Below, piece by piece: positions 1-6,289 of a DNA stretch of 8,287 bases. How positions within the stretch are numbered: position 1 is the first letter of the stretch; every line of letters starts with the position of its first letter. Where the stretch lies: NCBI GenBank assembly GCA_002308955.1, contig DBWJ01000003.1, positions 34,205 to 42,491 on the forward strand. Direction: 5' to 3'. Position numbers and translations under genes: made by a program. Below the pieces are notes generated by a model. That model worked only from the letters and a program-made list of their open reading frames with translations. It was not told the origin of the DNA and did no database searches. Origin of the DNA: Lachnoclostridium sp. UBA1241 (GTDB lineage: Bacteria > Bacillota > Clostridia > Lachnospirales > Lachnospiraceae).

Positions 1-159
1 CAACCGGTATGGGCAATGGAGTTGACCGCATTTCATATTTCTTCTGAATGAGTCAACCTGCATTGGCGATGGAGTTGACTGCATTTCATATTTCTTCTGA
101 ATGAGTCAACCTGCATGGCATGCAAGGATGACCGCAAATCATATTATTTCAAAATGAGT
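1..159. repeat. Three tandem 53-bp repeats with internal hairpins
   Basis: Three consecutive units of exactly 53 bp (1-53, 54-106, 107-159). The first two are nearly identical and the third is diverged. Each unit period contains an imperfect inverted repeat: GTTGAC at 21-26 pairs with GTCAAC at 52-57, with an inner CATT (29-32)/AATG (47-50) stem. The same arms recur at 74-79/105-110. In unit 3 the arms become GATGAC (127-132)/GTCATT (158-163), so a T-A pair is replaced by an A-T pair and the stem is kept. The inner stem of unit 3 is largely lost. The period is not a multiple of three, which argues against coding. The array begins at the window edge and may extend further left. I do not recognise the family. 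The whole stretch 1-315 holds no gene: only this array, a possible promoter and a leader. Confidence 0.85.
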
Positions 160-163
160 CATT

Positions 164-194
164 TTGAACTTCTATAATCGGCTTCTCTTATAAT
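164..194 (+). promoter_or_regulatory. Possible promoter of the 262-aa nuclease-like gene
   Basis: TTGAAC at 164-169 and a perfect TATAAT at 189-194 are separated by 19 bp, slightly longer than the preferred 17. A second TATAAT at 173-178 has no fitting -35 element. Transcription from 189-194 would start near 201 and give a leader of about 115 nt before the TTG start at 316. The -35 element lies just after the last repeat unit, so the array would sit immediately upstream of the promoter. Confidence 0.4.
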
Positions 195-212
195 ACCCGG
201 AACAAAGATTAA

Positions 213-263
213 GAGTATTATGATCAAGAATAGTACTCCGAAACAAGGTTTCGGAATAGAGTA
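213..263 (+). other. Leader inverted repeats with two alternative pairings
   Basis: CCGAAAC (238-244) and GTTTCGG (248-254) form a perfect 7-bp stem with a 3-nt AAG loop. The segment TACTC (234-238) can pair either with an upstream GAGTA (213-217) or with a downstream GAGTA (259-263). The latter would extend the central hairpin across an internal bulge, while the former would compete with it by one base. No T-run follows the hairpin, so it is not a standard intrinsic terminator. It lies in the presumed 5' leader of the following gene. Confidence 0.5.
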
Positions 264-315
264 TCTTCATAGAATTCCAACACCACACTCAGCAAAAGAA
301 AAAGGGGGTAATTAA

Positions 316-1104
316 TTGCAGGGATTAAAAGAATTGCTTTTGCAGGAGAAAAAGCACTTGGAGAATATAATAACCAAGGCAAGCGCTGACAGAGAAACTT
401 CGCCTGACGGAAGGTTGCGGATTTCCGTGGACGGCGGCAAGCTAAGATACTATCACTGCCTTGATGACAGGTACGGTGTGTACATTCCCCGGGAGAACGA
501 CAAGCTTCCACGCGGGCTGGCACAAAAAGCATATGAAGAGTCAGTGATAAAAGCAGCAGAGAAAAGACTTAAGAGCATTGACAGATGTCTTAGGGGTTAC
601 AGTGATGATGAGATAGAACTCTTATATGAGTCGCTTCATCCCGAAAGGAAGGCACTTGTCACTCCGGTAGAGCCGACCGTAAAAATGCTCGAAGAGCAAT
701 GGTATTCCGAAAGCTATAAGGGGAAGATGTTCCAGGAAGGAACAGCGGTGATCTTATCCGAAAAAGGTGAGCGTGTCAGATCAAAATCAGAGAAAATACT
801 TGCAGATTATTTTTATAGAAACGGTATACTTTATCAGTATGAAAAGCCATTATACCTGGATGGGTACGGAATCGTCTATCCCGATTTTACATTCTTTTCG
901 AAAATGCGCAGGACGGAGATTTATTGGGAACACGAAGGAATGATGGACAGACAGGAATATGCAAGAGCAGCCGTAAAAAAGCTCAACTGCTATCAAATGA
1001 ACGGTATTATACCGGGAGATCGACTTATTCTTACATTTGAGACGGAGCAGGATGTATTGAATCCGAGAATTATCGGGAAACTGGTTGATAAATATCTAAA
1101 ATGA
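316..1104 (+). CDS. Unrecognised protein with PD-(D/E)XK nuclease-like C-terminal domain
   Basis: A 262-aa soluble protein; no signal peptide or membrane segment is visible. The start is TTG at 316, preceded by a strong GGGGG ribosome binding site (304-308) at 7 nt. The N-terminal half (about 1-130) is charged and helical, with Lys/Glu-rich stretches at 1-25 and 70-95 and no motif I can name. The C-terminal half (about 150-245) follows the PD-(D/E)XK pattern in order: E159 in RSKSE, D190 in YPDF, then the acidic pair E205/E207 in IYWEHEG, followed by a Tyr/Lys-rich helix and a hydrophobic strand (RLILTF). The WEHEG and YPDF signatures recall Vsr-like and restriction-type nucleases. That fold assignment is inferred from motif order, and catalytic activity is not shown. 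About seven of 17 Ile codons are ATA, against about one in ktrB, which suggests a different origin or a recent arrival. No partner gene is adjacent. DNA or RNA cleavage is plausible, but the biological role is unknown. Confidence 0.8.
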   Translation: MQGLKELLLQEKKHLENIITKASADRETSPDGRLRISVDGGKLRYYHCLDDRYGVYIPRENDKLPRGLAQKAYEESVIKAAEKRLKSIDRCLRGYSDDEIELLYESLHPERKALVTPVEPTVKMLEEQWYSESYKGKMFQEGTAVILSEKGERVRSKSEKILADYFYRNGILYQYEKPLYLDGYGIVYPDFTFFSKMRRTEIYWEHEGMMDRQEYARAAVKKLNCYQMNGIIPGDRLILTFETEQDVLNPRIIGKLVDKYLK

Positions 1105-1188
1105 TACGGTATAGGACAAAACGAATGGACGACATTTATCTTCGAATCACCGAAAATGTGACTGCGACTTAGATAAAAGCACGCATCA

Positions 1189-1240
1189 CCCGGTGCGGGA
1201 ACTGTGCGCCCGGTGCGGGAACTGTGCGCCCGGTACGGGA
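1189..1240. repeat. GC-rich 20-bp tandem repeat, about 2.5 copies
   Basis: The unit CGGTGCGGGAACTGTGCGCC occurs exactly at 1191-1210 and 1211-1230 and continues as a partial copy, CGGTACGGGA, at 1231-1240. The preceding ACGCATCACC (1181-1190) resembles the second half of the unit. Each junction creates CCCG-GTG-CGGG or CCCG-GTA-CGGG mini-palindromes. The array sits between the nuclease-like gene and the ktr promoter, in the 264-bp gap 1105-1368. The rest of that gap holds a weak AT-rich inverted repeat (ACATT near 1132 with ATGT near 1156) and the ktr promoter and leader; I see no gene in it. The function is unknown. It could act as a transcriptional barrier, but there is no canonical terminator stem directly before the T-run at 1261-1267. 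Confidence 0.8.
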
Positions 1241-1246
1241 GCCCCC

Positions 1247-1275
1247 TTTTCATTTGCCGGTTTTTTTGATATAAT
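1247..1275 (+). promoter_or_regulatory. Extended -10 promoter of the ktr operon
   Basis: TGATATAAT at 1267-1275 is a perfect extended -10 element (TG, one base, TATAAT). A weak -35 match, TTTTCA at 1247-1252, sits 17 bp upstream. Transcription would begin near 1282, leaving a leader of about 87 nt with a small TTCAG/CTGAA stem (1304-1308/1316-1320). I looked for a ydaO-type cyclic di-AMP riboswitch, which regulates potassium transporters in some Firmicutes. The leader seems too short and lacks its conserved core. Confidence 0.6.
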
Positions 1276-1368
1276 AAGTCGAATGAATTTAGTGGGAGAG
1301 GGATTCAGGAACAATCTGAAGCCTAGAGAAAGTTTACTTCAAGACCATCATTTCGGCAGGGGAAAACC

Positions 1369-2757
1369 ATGAGAAAAGACACGAAAGAACCGAAGACGGG
1401 CGGACGCATCACGCCGGTACAATTTATTCCGCTAAGTTTTCTGTTCGCGATTGCCGTCGGCACGCTTCTTCTGCTGCTTCCGTTTGCGACGGCGAAGGGG
1501 GAGACAACCGGCTTTTTGACAGCGCTTTTCACTGCTACGACGTCCACCTGCGTGACCGGGCTTGTCGTCGTAGACACCTACGCGCATTGGAGCACGTTCG
1601 GGCAGGCGGTGATTCTTCTTCTGATTCAGATCGGCGGCCTCGGCGTTGTGGCGGTCGGTTCGATGCTGATGGTTCTCGGAAAGAGAAAGTTCTCTTTCAG
1701 CGAACGGAAACTGCTCGGGAATTCCCTGAATTTCGAAAAGAACCGCGGGCTGTTGGACTTCTTACAAAGAATCTTTAAAGGAACCTTCCTCGTGGAGGGA
1801 TGCGGAGCGGTATTGTATGCAATCCGGTTCATTCCTGCTTACGGCGTAGTTAAGGGAATCTGGTATTCGCTGTTTCAGGCAGTTTCTGCTTTCTGCAATG
1901 CCGGTATGGATATCATCGGCCCGAACAGCATGATGGATTATAACGGTGACGGGCTTTTGATGGGTGTCACGATGCTTTTAATCGTGCTCGGAGGTCTCGG
2001 ATTTATCGTCTGGTTTGATATTCTCGACAGAATCCGGGAGGGTATTGAGAACCATCTGAATCCGTACCGGATCATGTGCCATTTGTCGGAGCACAGCAAG
2101 CTTGTTCTGGTGATGACTGCGGTGCTTCTTTTGGCCGGAACGGCGGGGATTCTCGCTGCCGAATATACGAATCCCGCGACAATCGGGGATATGAGCCTTC
2201 CGAAGAAGGTGCTGAACAGTCTTTTCCAGTCGGTTACGTTCCGTACGGCAGGTTTTGCGTCCGTACCGCAGGAGTCTTTGCGGGAGACCTCGTGCGTGAT
2301 GGGATGTGTGCTGATGTTCATCGGCGGTTCCCCAATCGGTACGGCGGGCGGCGTCAAGACCGTAACGGCCTTTCTGGTGCTTACGAACGCGTTTCATTAC
2401 GTCCGCGGGGACAAGGAATCGGTTGTGTTCCGGCGCAGCGTATCGCGTGAGATGATGCGTAAAGCGGCAGCCGTTGTGTTGGTAAGCTTCGGGGCAATGC
2501 TTTTCCTGCTGCTCCTTCTGATGGGAACCGGCAGCATTCCGTTGACGGATGCGATGTACGAAGTCGTCAGCGCCATCGGTACGGTAGGACTTTCAAGAGC
2601 ACTGACACCGTCATTGAACGCGGCCGGAAGGATAATCATTATCATTGCCATGTACCTTGGGCGAATCGGCCCGATTTCGCTTGCCTGCTTCTTTACGAAG
2701 GAAGAGGTGACGAAGAACCGGATTCGTCATACGGAAGGAACATTTTACGTAGGTTAG
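1369..2757 (+). CDS. ktrB: KtrB/TrkH-family potassium transporter, pore subunit
   Basis: A 462-aa polytopic membrane protein of the TrkH/KtrB superfamily, the ion-conducting subunit for K+ uptake. In these proteins four pore repeats line one permeation path, each with a filter glycine. All four are visible: STCVTG around 59-64, FCNAGM around 175-180, FRTAGF around 291-296 and IGTVGL around 403-408. The conserved loop GGSPIGTAGGVKT (319-331) matches the family's intramembrane gating region. Length fits KtrB (about 440-460 aa) rather than the longer proteobacterial TrkH. The start is ATG 1369, with AGGGG (1358-1362) 6 nt upstream. It is the first gene of an operon: ktrA follows after 37 bp. Family knowledge says KtrB works with a ring of KtrA subunits that bind nucleotides, and uptake is often Na+-coupled; nothing in the sequence tests the coupling ion. 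Confidence 0.95.
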   Translation: MRKDTKEPKTGGRITPVQFIPLSFLFAIAVGTLLLLLPFATAKGETTGFLTALFTATTSTCVTGLVVVDTYAHWSTFGQAVILLLIQIGGLGVVAVGSMLMVLGKRKFSFSERKLLGNSLNFEKNRGLLDFLQRIFKGTFLVEGCGAVLYAIRFIPAYGVVKGIWYSLFQAVSAFCNAGMDIIGPNSMMDYNGDGLLMGVTMLLIVLGGLGFIVWFDILDRIREGIENHLNPYRIMCHLSEHSKLVLVMTAVLLLAGTAGILAAEYTNPATIGDMSLPKKVLNSLFQSVTFRTAGFASVPQESLRETSCVMGCVLMFIGGSPIGTAGGVKTVTAFLVLTNAFHYVRGDKESVVFRRSVSREMMRKAAAVVLVSFGAMLFLLLLLMGTGSIPLTDAMYEVVSAIGTVGLSRALTPSLNAAGRIIIIIAMYLGRIGPISLACFFTKEEVTKNRIRHTEGTFYVG

Positions 2758-2794
2758 TCATATCGGACAATACGATTGAAAACGGAGGATTACC

Positions 2795-3439
2795 ATGAAA
2801 AAATCCATCGCCGTGCTCGGACTCGGCAAATACGGAAAGAGCCTCGTGGAGAAACTTTACAAGATGGGCGCCGATGTTATGGCGGTTGACGCGGATGAGG
2901 AAGCGGTTCACGAAATTGCCGGCAAATGCACCTCGGGCATCTGCGCAAACCTCGAGAACGAACGTGAAGTTGCCGCGCTCGGGCTTAAGAATATGGACAT
3001 CGTCGTTTCGGCAATCGGTCATAACCTTGCCGCATCGATTACTTCGGTATCGGTTGCGAAGGAGCAGGGTGTTCCGCTTGTTATCGCGAAATCTTCTTCG
3101 GACCATATGTCATCGATTCTTATGAAGGTCGGCGCGGACCGGATTATCGACCCGGAAGGGGAAGGCGGAATGCGGCTTGCGCGGATTTTGATATCCTCCT
3201 CCTTCAAGGATTTTTATGAGATTGACGAGAACCTGTATGTGATTGAGACGCAGGTGAAGAAGGAATGGGTCGGAAAGAACCTCGTGGAACTGGAACTCAG
3301 AAAATCCATGAACGTCAACGTTATCGCAGTCAAGGAGCCGGATCATCATTGGCATTTTGTCAATCCGAAGGCGCCGCTTACGCAGGATTCCATATTGCTG
3401 ATTGCAATGGAACGAAAAGACATGGATAAGTGGAAGTAG
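2795..3439 (+). CDS. ktrA: KtrA/TrkA-family RCK regulatory subunit of the K+ transporter
   Basis: A 214-aa cytosolic gating subunit. The N-terminal RCK_N Rossmann domain (about 1-130) starts with the nucleotide-binding loop GLGKYG (9-14) and has an acidic end of strand 2 (VDAD, 31-34), as expected for NAD(H)/ATP/ADP binding. The RCK_C domain occupies about 138-214; in several Firmicutes this domain binds cyclic di-AMP, which inhibits uptake (family knowledge, not visible here). Length matches KtrA (about 220 aa), a single RCK module rather than the double module of E. coli TrkA. The ATG at 2795 has GGAGG (2784-2788) 6 nt upstream. It lies 37 bp after ktrB on the same strand and is almost certainly co-transcribed and forms a complex with it. 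Confidence 0.95.
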   Translation: MKKSIAVLGLGKYGKSLVEKLYKMGADVMAVDADEEAVHEIAGKCTSGICANLENEREVAALGLKNMDIVVSAIGHNLAASITSVSVAKEQGVPLVIAKSSSDHMSSILMKVGADRIIDPEGEGGMRLARILISSSFKDFYEIDENLYVIETQVKKEWVGKNLVELELRKSMNVNVIAVKEPDHHWHFVNPKAPLTQDSILLIAMERKDMDKWK

Positions 3440-3442
3440 AAT

Positions 3443-3476
3443 CTGCCGTAGAAAAATGTGAGTTTGAAAACGGCAG
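3443..3476 (+). other. Intercistronic inverted repeat after ktrA
   Basis: CTGCCGT (3443-3449) and ACGGCAG (3470-3476) are perfectly complementary 7-nt arms separated by a 20-nt A-rich loop. They start 4 nt after the ktrA stop and end 15 nt before the ribosome binding site of the next gene. There is no T-run, so it is unlikely to be an intrinsic terminator. It may act as an mRNA-stabilising or processing stem between ktrA and the small membrane protein gene. Confidence 0.5.
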
Positions 3477-3497
3477 CGGATTGTATAAACAGGGGGG

Positions 3498-3956
3498 ATG
3501 GATGTGGAGAAGAAGTATTGGATTGCAAGAGCGGCACTCGTCATTCTGACCGTTGCGGCATGTTTGATTGCAACCGTAAATGAGGACGGAACGACGCGGC
3601 TTTTCGTGACTGTCTGTTTCGCCGCCGCGCAGCTTTTGTTAAGTTTTCCCGCGGAGCGGATCAGCAAGCGGATGATCGATGTAGGTGACAGCATACGGAC
3701 CGAATGGAAGCGTGTGCTTTATTATGTAGTGCTTCCGGTCGCTCTTGGGGTGCTTTCCCTGGTTGCCTATTATGTCATTTCCGGCGATTGGTTCGGAAAC
3801 AGTCCAGGAACGCTCGGAGAGGGACTCGTGCGCGTGTTTTTCTACATTCTGGCGTGGATCGCCATCTTCCTGCCGTACGTGCTTACTTTATGTGTGCTTC
3901 TGATCCGGAAAGTCTGTGCGAGCGGTAATAAGAAGCAAAAAGAGCAAACGAAGTAA
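3498..3956 (+). CDS. Small four-helix membrane protein of unknown function
   Basis: A 152-aa protein that I do not recognise. Four hydrophobic segments are visible: about 9-26, 34-50, 72-94 and 110-137. A Lys-rich C-terminal tail (GNKKQKEQTK) is probably cytosolic by the positive-inside tendency. The polar stretch 52-70 between helices 2 and 3 contains several Arg and Lys residues and is likely also cytosolic. Start choice is uncertain. The ribosome binding site AGGGGGG (3491-3497) abuts ATG 3498 directly, which is too close. An in-frame GTG at 3504 is 6 nt away and is the better-placed start, giving a 150-aa protein beginning at VEKKYW. It lies 58 bp after ktrA with no clear terminator between them and is probably in the ktr transcript. 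Its last 74 bp overlap the end of the convergent MATE gene. An accessory role in ion homeostasis is only a guess from position. Confidence 0.75.
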   Translation: MDVEKKYWIARAALVILTVAACLIATVNEDGTTRLFVTVCFAAAQLLLSFPAERISKRMIDVGDSIRTEWKRVLYYVVLPVALGVLSLVAYYVISGDWFGNSPGTLGEGLVRVFFYILAWIAIFLPYVLTLCVLLIRKVCASGNKKQKEQTK

Positions 3957-5265
3957 GGCAGCAGAGAATGTCCGCTACCGGCGTTGCATAGACGCTCCCG
4001 GTAAGAGGAGCGAAGAGACGGAATAAAAACATCATGGGAAGGTCGAGGATACCCTTTCGAAGGATTGCAAGGAGAAAGGATGTCTTCGGCTTTTTTACTG
4101 CCTGGAAGAACGAGATGAATGTGTAGGCGCAGGCAGAGAAGGGGCCTCCGACGGTAAGAATACGGAGGAACTTCGCGCCGATGGTAAGAGACTCACCGGG
4201 ACGCACGAAAATGCCGACAAGCGGACGGCTTAACGTGAGGCATAAAACCATGCAGACGATTCCGATGGAGACGGCGATGAGAACCGTATCGCGGATGACC
4301 TGCTTCATGCGCTGCTTGTCCTTTGCCGCATAGTTGTAGGCAATGAGCGGAAGCACGCCCTGCGTAAGCCCGCGGACCGTGGCGTGGGCGAGCATGTTGA
4401 TCTTCTTGGCGACGCCGAGACCTGCCTGGGCAGCCGTCCCATTTGCCATCATTAACCAGTCGAGGCAGGCATAGGAGATGTTCTCGAAAAGCGTCATAAT
4501 GCATGCCGGAAGACCGGTGGAGAGGATATTTTTGACCAGCTTTTTATCGGCGGCAAATGGGAAGGAAAACCGGAGTACGGAGTTCTGCCTTCTTGCCTGC
4601 AGAATGCCCATGACGAGAAATGCCGCCCAGTTCGAGACCGCGGTGGCAAGAGCCGCGCCGAGGACTTCCTTTCCCTTTGGCAGCAGGACGAACATGAAAA
4701 GCGGGTCGAGAAGAATATTCAGAACGCTTCCGATGACGATGCCGATGCTTGCGTCAAGGCTTCTGCCTTCCGAGCGGAACAGGTGCGCCATGACCATGCT
4801 CATGGACGTTCCGAGGCCGCCGAGGCCGACGGTGACGAGCAGATAGGTGTTTGCAAAGCAGTGTACGTCCTCGGCTCCGGCGCCGATCAGGTTAAGAAAC
4901 GGGTGGCGGAAGAGGACCGCAAGAAGGATGTAAAGAAGCGTCAATAAGGCGCAACCGTAGAACGAAAACGCGCAGGATACCCCTGCGCGATCTCTTTTTT
5001 CACTTCCGAGGCTTCTGGCCGCTTCGCTCGCGCCGCCGACTCCGAAGAGGTTGGCGATTGCGGAGAGAAACATAAAGGCAGGCAGACAGATCGTCACTGC
5101 CGTGAGCTTTACGTCGCTCCCGGTCAGTCCGATGAAGAAGGTGTCTGCCATATTGTAAATGACCAGAATAATCTGTCCCGCAATCGTCGGAAGCGCGAGC
5201 TTTCCGATGGCGGACATAACCGGAGCCTCTTTAAAGATTGTCTGTTCCCGGTTGTTCGGATTCAT
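3883..5265 (-). CDS. MATE-family multidrug/Na+ efflux transporter
   Basis: About 460 aa with roughly twelve hydrophobic segments, arranged as two homologous halves as in MATE transporters, which export cationic or aromatic compounds using Na+ or H+ gradients. The N-terminus shows the family-typical KLALPTIAGQ and a first helix pair ending in YNMADTFFIG. GVGGASEAARSLG follows near residue 65, and VAKKINMLA in the second half corresponds to the repeated element. The substrate cannot be read from sequence. Start: ATG at 5265 (MNPNNREQ) fits the usual family N-terminus and begins 7 bp after the kinase stop. An upstream in-frame TTG at 5292 with GGAG 4 nt before it is possible and would overlap the kinase gene by 20 bp and add 9 residues. 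It is probably co-transcribed with the kinase. The last 24 codons overlap the convergent small membrane protein gene. Confidence 0.93.
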   Translation of the reverse strand: MNPNNREQTIFKEAPVMSAIGKLALPTIAGQIILVIYNMADTFFIGLTGSDVKLTAVTICLPAFMFLSAIANLFGVGGASEAARSLGSEKRDRAGVSCAFSFYGCALLTLLYILLAVLFRHPFLNLIGAGAEDVHCFANTYLLVTVGLGGLGTSMSMVMAHLFRSEGRSLDASIGIVIGSVLNILLDPLFMFVLLPKGKEVLGAALATAVSNWAAFLVMGILQARRQNSVLRFSFPFAADKKLVKNILSTGLPACIMTLFENISYACLDWLMMANGTAAQAGLGVAKKINMLAHATVRGLTQGVLPLIAYNYAAKDKQRMKQVIRDTVLIAVSIGIVCMVLCLTLSRPLVGIFVRPGESLTIGAKFLRILTVGGPFSACAYTFISFFQAVKKPKTSFLLAILRKGILDLPMMFLFRLFAPLTGSVYATPVADILCCLTSFALFASYYRSHRLSGSEAHIK

Positions 5266-5272
5266 TTCGGTC

Positions 5273-6109
5273 TCATTTCCGAAGGCTTTCAATCAACTCC
5301 GGCAGGGCTTTTTCGAATTCCGAGCCGTACCAGTGGTCGTTTTCGTCCTTCTTGGTTTCTTCAATGCAGCGCAGCGTGTAGTTCGCCGCGAGAACGGCCG
5401 CGTCGTAGAGGCTCCTGCCGCTTACAAGCGCGCCGGTAAATGCTGACGCATAAACGTCGCCGGTGCCGTGGCACCCTTTTTCGAATTTCTTATGTTCGTA
5501 GTAACGGTATTCGCCGTCTTCGGAGATGGCGACACCGGTTGTTTCGGGGTTATAGCTGACGCCTGTCAGAACAACATTCTTAACGCCGAGGGCGTGCAGC
5601 TTTTTAAAGAGCGAACGGATGAAGGCCTCGTCGTAGGTCTCGCGGTACTCCGTACCGGTGAGAAGGCAGGCTTCGGTAATATTCGGAAGCGTAATGTCCG
5701 CGCGGGACACAAGCTTCTTCATCGCTTCGACGAAATCAGCGTCAAATCCCGCATACAGCTTTCCGCCGTCCGCCATCGCGGGATCTACGATGAAGGGCGC
5801 GCCGGGCTCGAGCACCGAATTCGCGATATCCGTTACATAGTCAATCTGGTGGCTGCTTCCGAGGTAGCCGGTATACATGGCGGCAAATCGAATGCCTTCC
5901 TTCTTCCAGTGGGCGAGAATCTTCGGCATCTCCTCCGTGAGATCACAGAAGGTGTAACCGGTAAAACCGCCGGTGTGCGTGGAAAGAACAGCCGAGGGCA
6001 GGATTGCCGTTTCCAAACCGCAGGCGGAAAGAATCGGGAGCGCGACAGTGAGCGAGCACTGGCCGACACACGAGATGTCCTGTACTGTCAGAATACGTTT
6101 ATAACTCAT
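5273..6109 (-). CDS. pdxK: Pyridoxal/pyridoxamine kinase-like enzyme (PfkB/ribokinase fold)
   Basis: A 278-aa soluble kinase of the PdxK/PdxY group, which phosphorylates vitamin B6 vitamers with ATP in PLP salvage. Visible marks: the N-terminal TVQDISCVGQCSL segment; THTGGF (45-50) in the substrate region; VDPAMAD (108-114); LPNITEA (141-147), typical of the group; and the anion hole/catalytic motif GTGD at 215-218 with D218 as the expected base. Length is normal (about 280 aa). The start ATG 6109 gives MSYKRILTVQD, with AAGGAAG about 8 nt upstream. A GTG at 6118 is in frame but too close to that site. It is the first gene of a minus-strand pair with the MATE transporter. The exact vitamer preference, and whether pdxK or pdxY is the better symbol, cannot be settled by eye. 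Confidence 0.9.
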   Translation of the reverse strand: MSYKRILTVQDISCVGQCSLTVALPILSACGLETAILPSAVLSTHTGGFTGYTFCDLTEEMPKILAHWKKEGIRFAAMYTGYLGSSHQIDYVTDIANSVLEPGAPFIVDPAMADGGKLYAGFDADFVEAMKKLVSRADITLPNITEACLLTGTEYRETYDEAFIRSLFKKLHALGVKNVVLTGVSYNPETTGVAISEDGEYRYYEHKKFEKGCHGTGDVYASAFTGALVSGRSLYDAAVLAANYTLRCIEETKKDENDHWYGSEFEKALPELIESLRK

Positions 6110-6130
6110 AAATAACACTTCCTTCCCGGT

Positions 6131-6147
6131 CGTCCCCTACGGGGACG
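6131..6147 (-). other. Perfect hairpin in the kinase 5' leader
   Basis: CGTCCCC (6131-6137) and GGGGACG (6141-6147) form a 7-bp GC-rich stem with a 3-nt loop, lying about 21 nt upstream of the kinase ATG and just before its ribosome binding site on the minus strand. In that direction no T-run follows. On the plus strand a T-run (6160-6164) begins 13 nt after the stem, too far for a standard terminator. It may stabilise the mRNA or modulate translation. Confidence 0.5.
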
Positions 6148-6167
6148 GCTCTTCCGCAGTTTTTCCT

Positions 6168-6199
6168 ATTATCTAACACCAAAAAAGCGGATATGTCAA
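6168..6199 (-). promoter_or_regulatory. Promoter candidate of the kinase-MATE pair
   Basis: On the minus strand a consensus TTGACA reads from 6199 to 6194. Downstream, the stretch TGTTAGATAAT offers TAGATA (6175-6170, 18-bp spacer, preceded by TG plus one base) or GATAAT (6173-6168, 20-bp spacer). The -35 element is perfect and the -10 element is imperfect. It is the only good minus-strand candidate I see upstream of the kinase, and the resulting leader of about 50 nt would contain the GC hairpin. Confidence 0.45.
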
Positions 6200-6260
6200 G
6201 AGGAGACCGTTTCGGGGCCTTCGGCGGAGCAGAAAATTCTTATAATTTCTTCACATTGCT

Positions 6261-6289
6261 TTGACATTTTTCGCCATCTGCGGTAAAAT
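6261..6289 (+). promoter_or_regulatory. Sigma-A type promoter of the Cys-rich mini-protein gene
   Basis: TTGACA (6261-6266) and TAAAAT (6284-6289) with an ideal 17-bp spacer. Transcription would start near 6296, giving a leader of about 35 nt before ATG 6330. It is divergent from the kinase promoter candidate at 6168-6199, leaving about 60 bp between the two -35 elements. Confidence 0.75.

Noticed and set aside
1..159. The repeat array as a CRISPR array
   Set aside because: Units are contiguous and similar over their whole length, with no alternation of constant repeats and unique spacers, and no cas genes are present.
993..1253. Minus-strand 86-aa ORF
   Set aside because: It overlaps the end of the nuclease-like gene and the 20-bp repeats, has no convincing ribosome binding site and a low-complexity repeat-derived N-terminus.
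1191..1267. Intrinsic terminator formed by the GC-rich repeats and the T-run at 1261-1267
   Set aside because: No stable stem ends directly before the T-run; the nearest CCCG/CGGG palindrome is over 20 nt upstream.
1282..1368. Cyclic di-AMP (ydaO-type) riboswitch before ktrB
   Set aside because: The leader is too short and I cannot find the conserved core elements; only a small TTCAG/CTGAA stem is present.
1978..2397. Long minus-strand and alternative-frame ORFs inside ktrB
   Set aside because: They are composition-driven shadows; the ktrB frame has complete family motifs across the same stretch.
3993..4012. CGCTCC/GGAGCG inverted repeat as terminator after the small membrane protein gene
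   Set aside because: It lies inside the MATE coding region and no T-run follows on either side.
5468..6115. Plus-strand 215-aa ORF antisense to the kinase
   Set aside because: The minus-strand frame encodes an intact kinase with all motifs; the plus-strand ORF has no ribosome binding site or recognisable domain.
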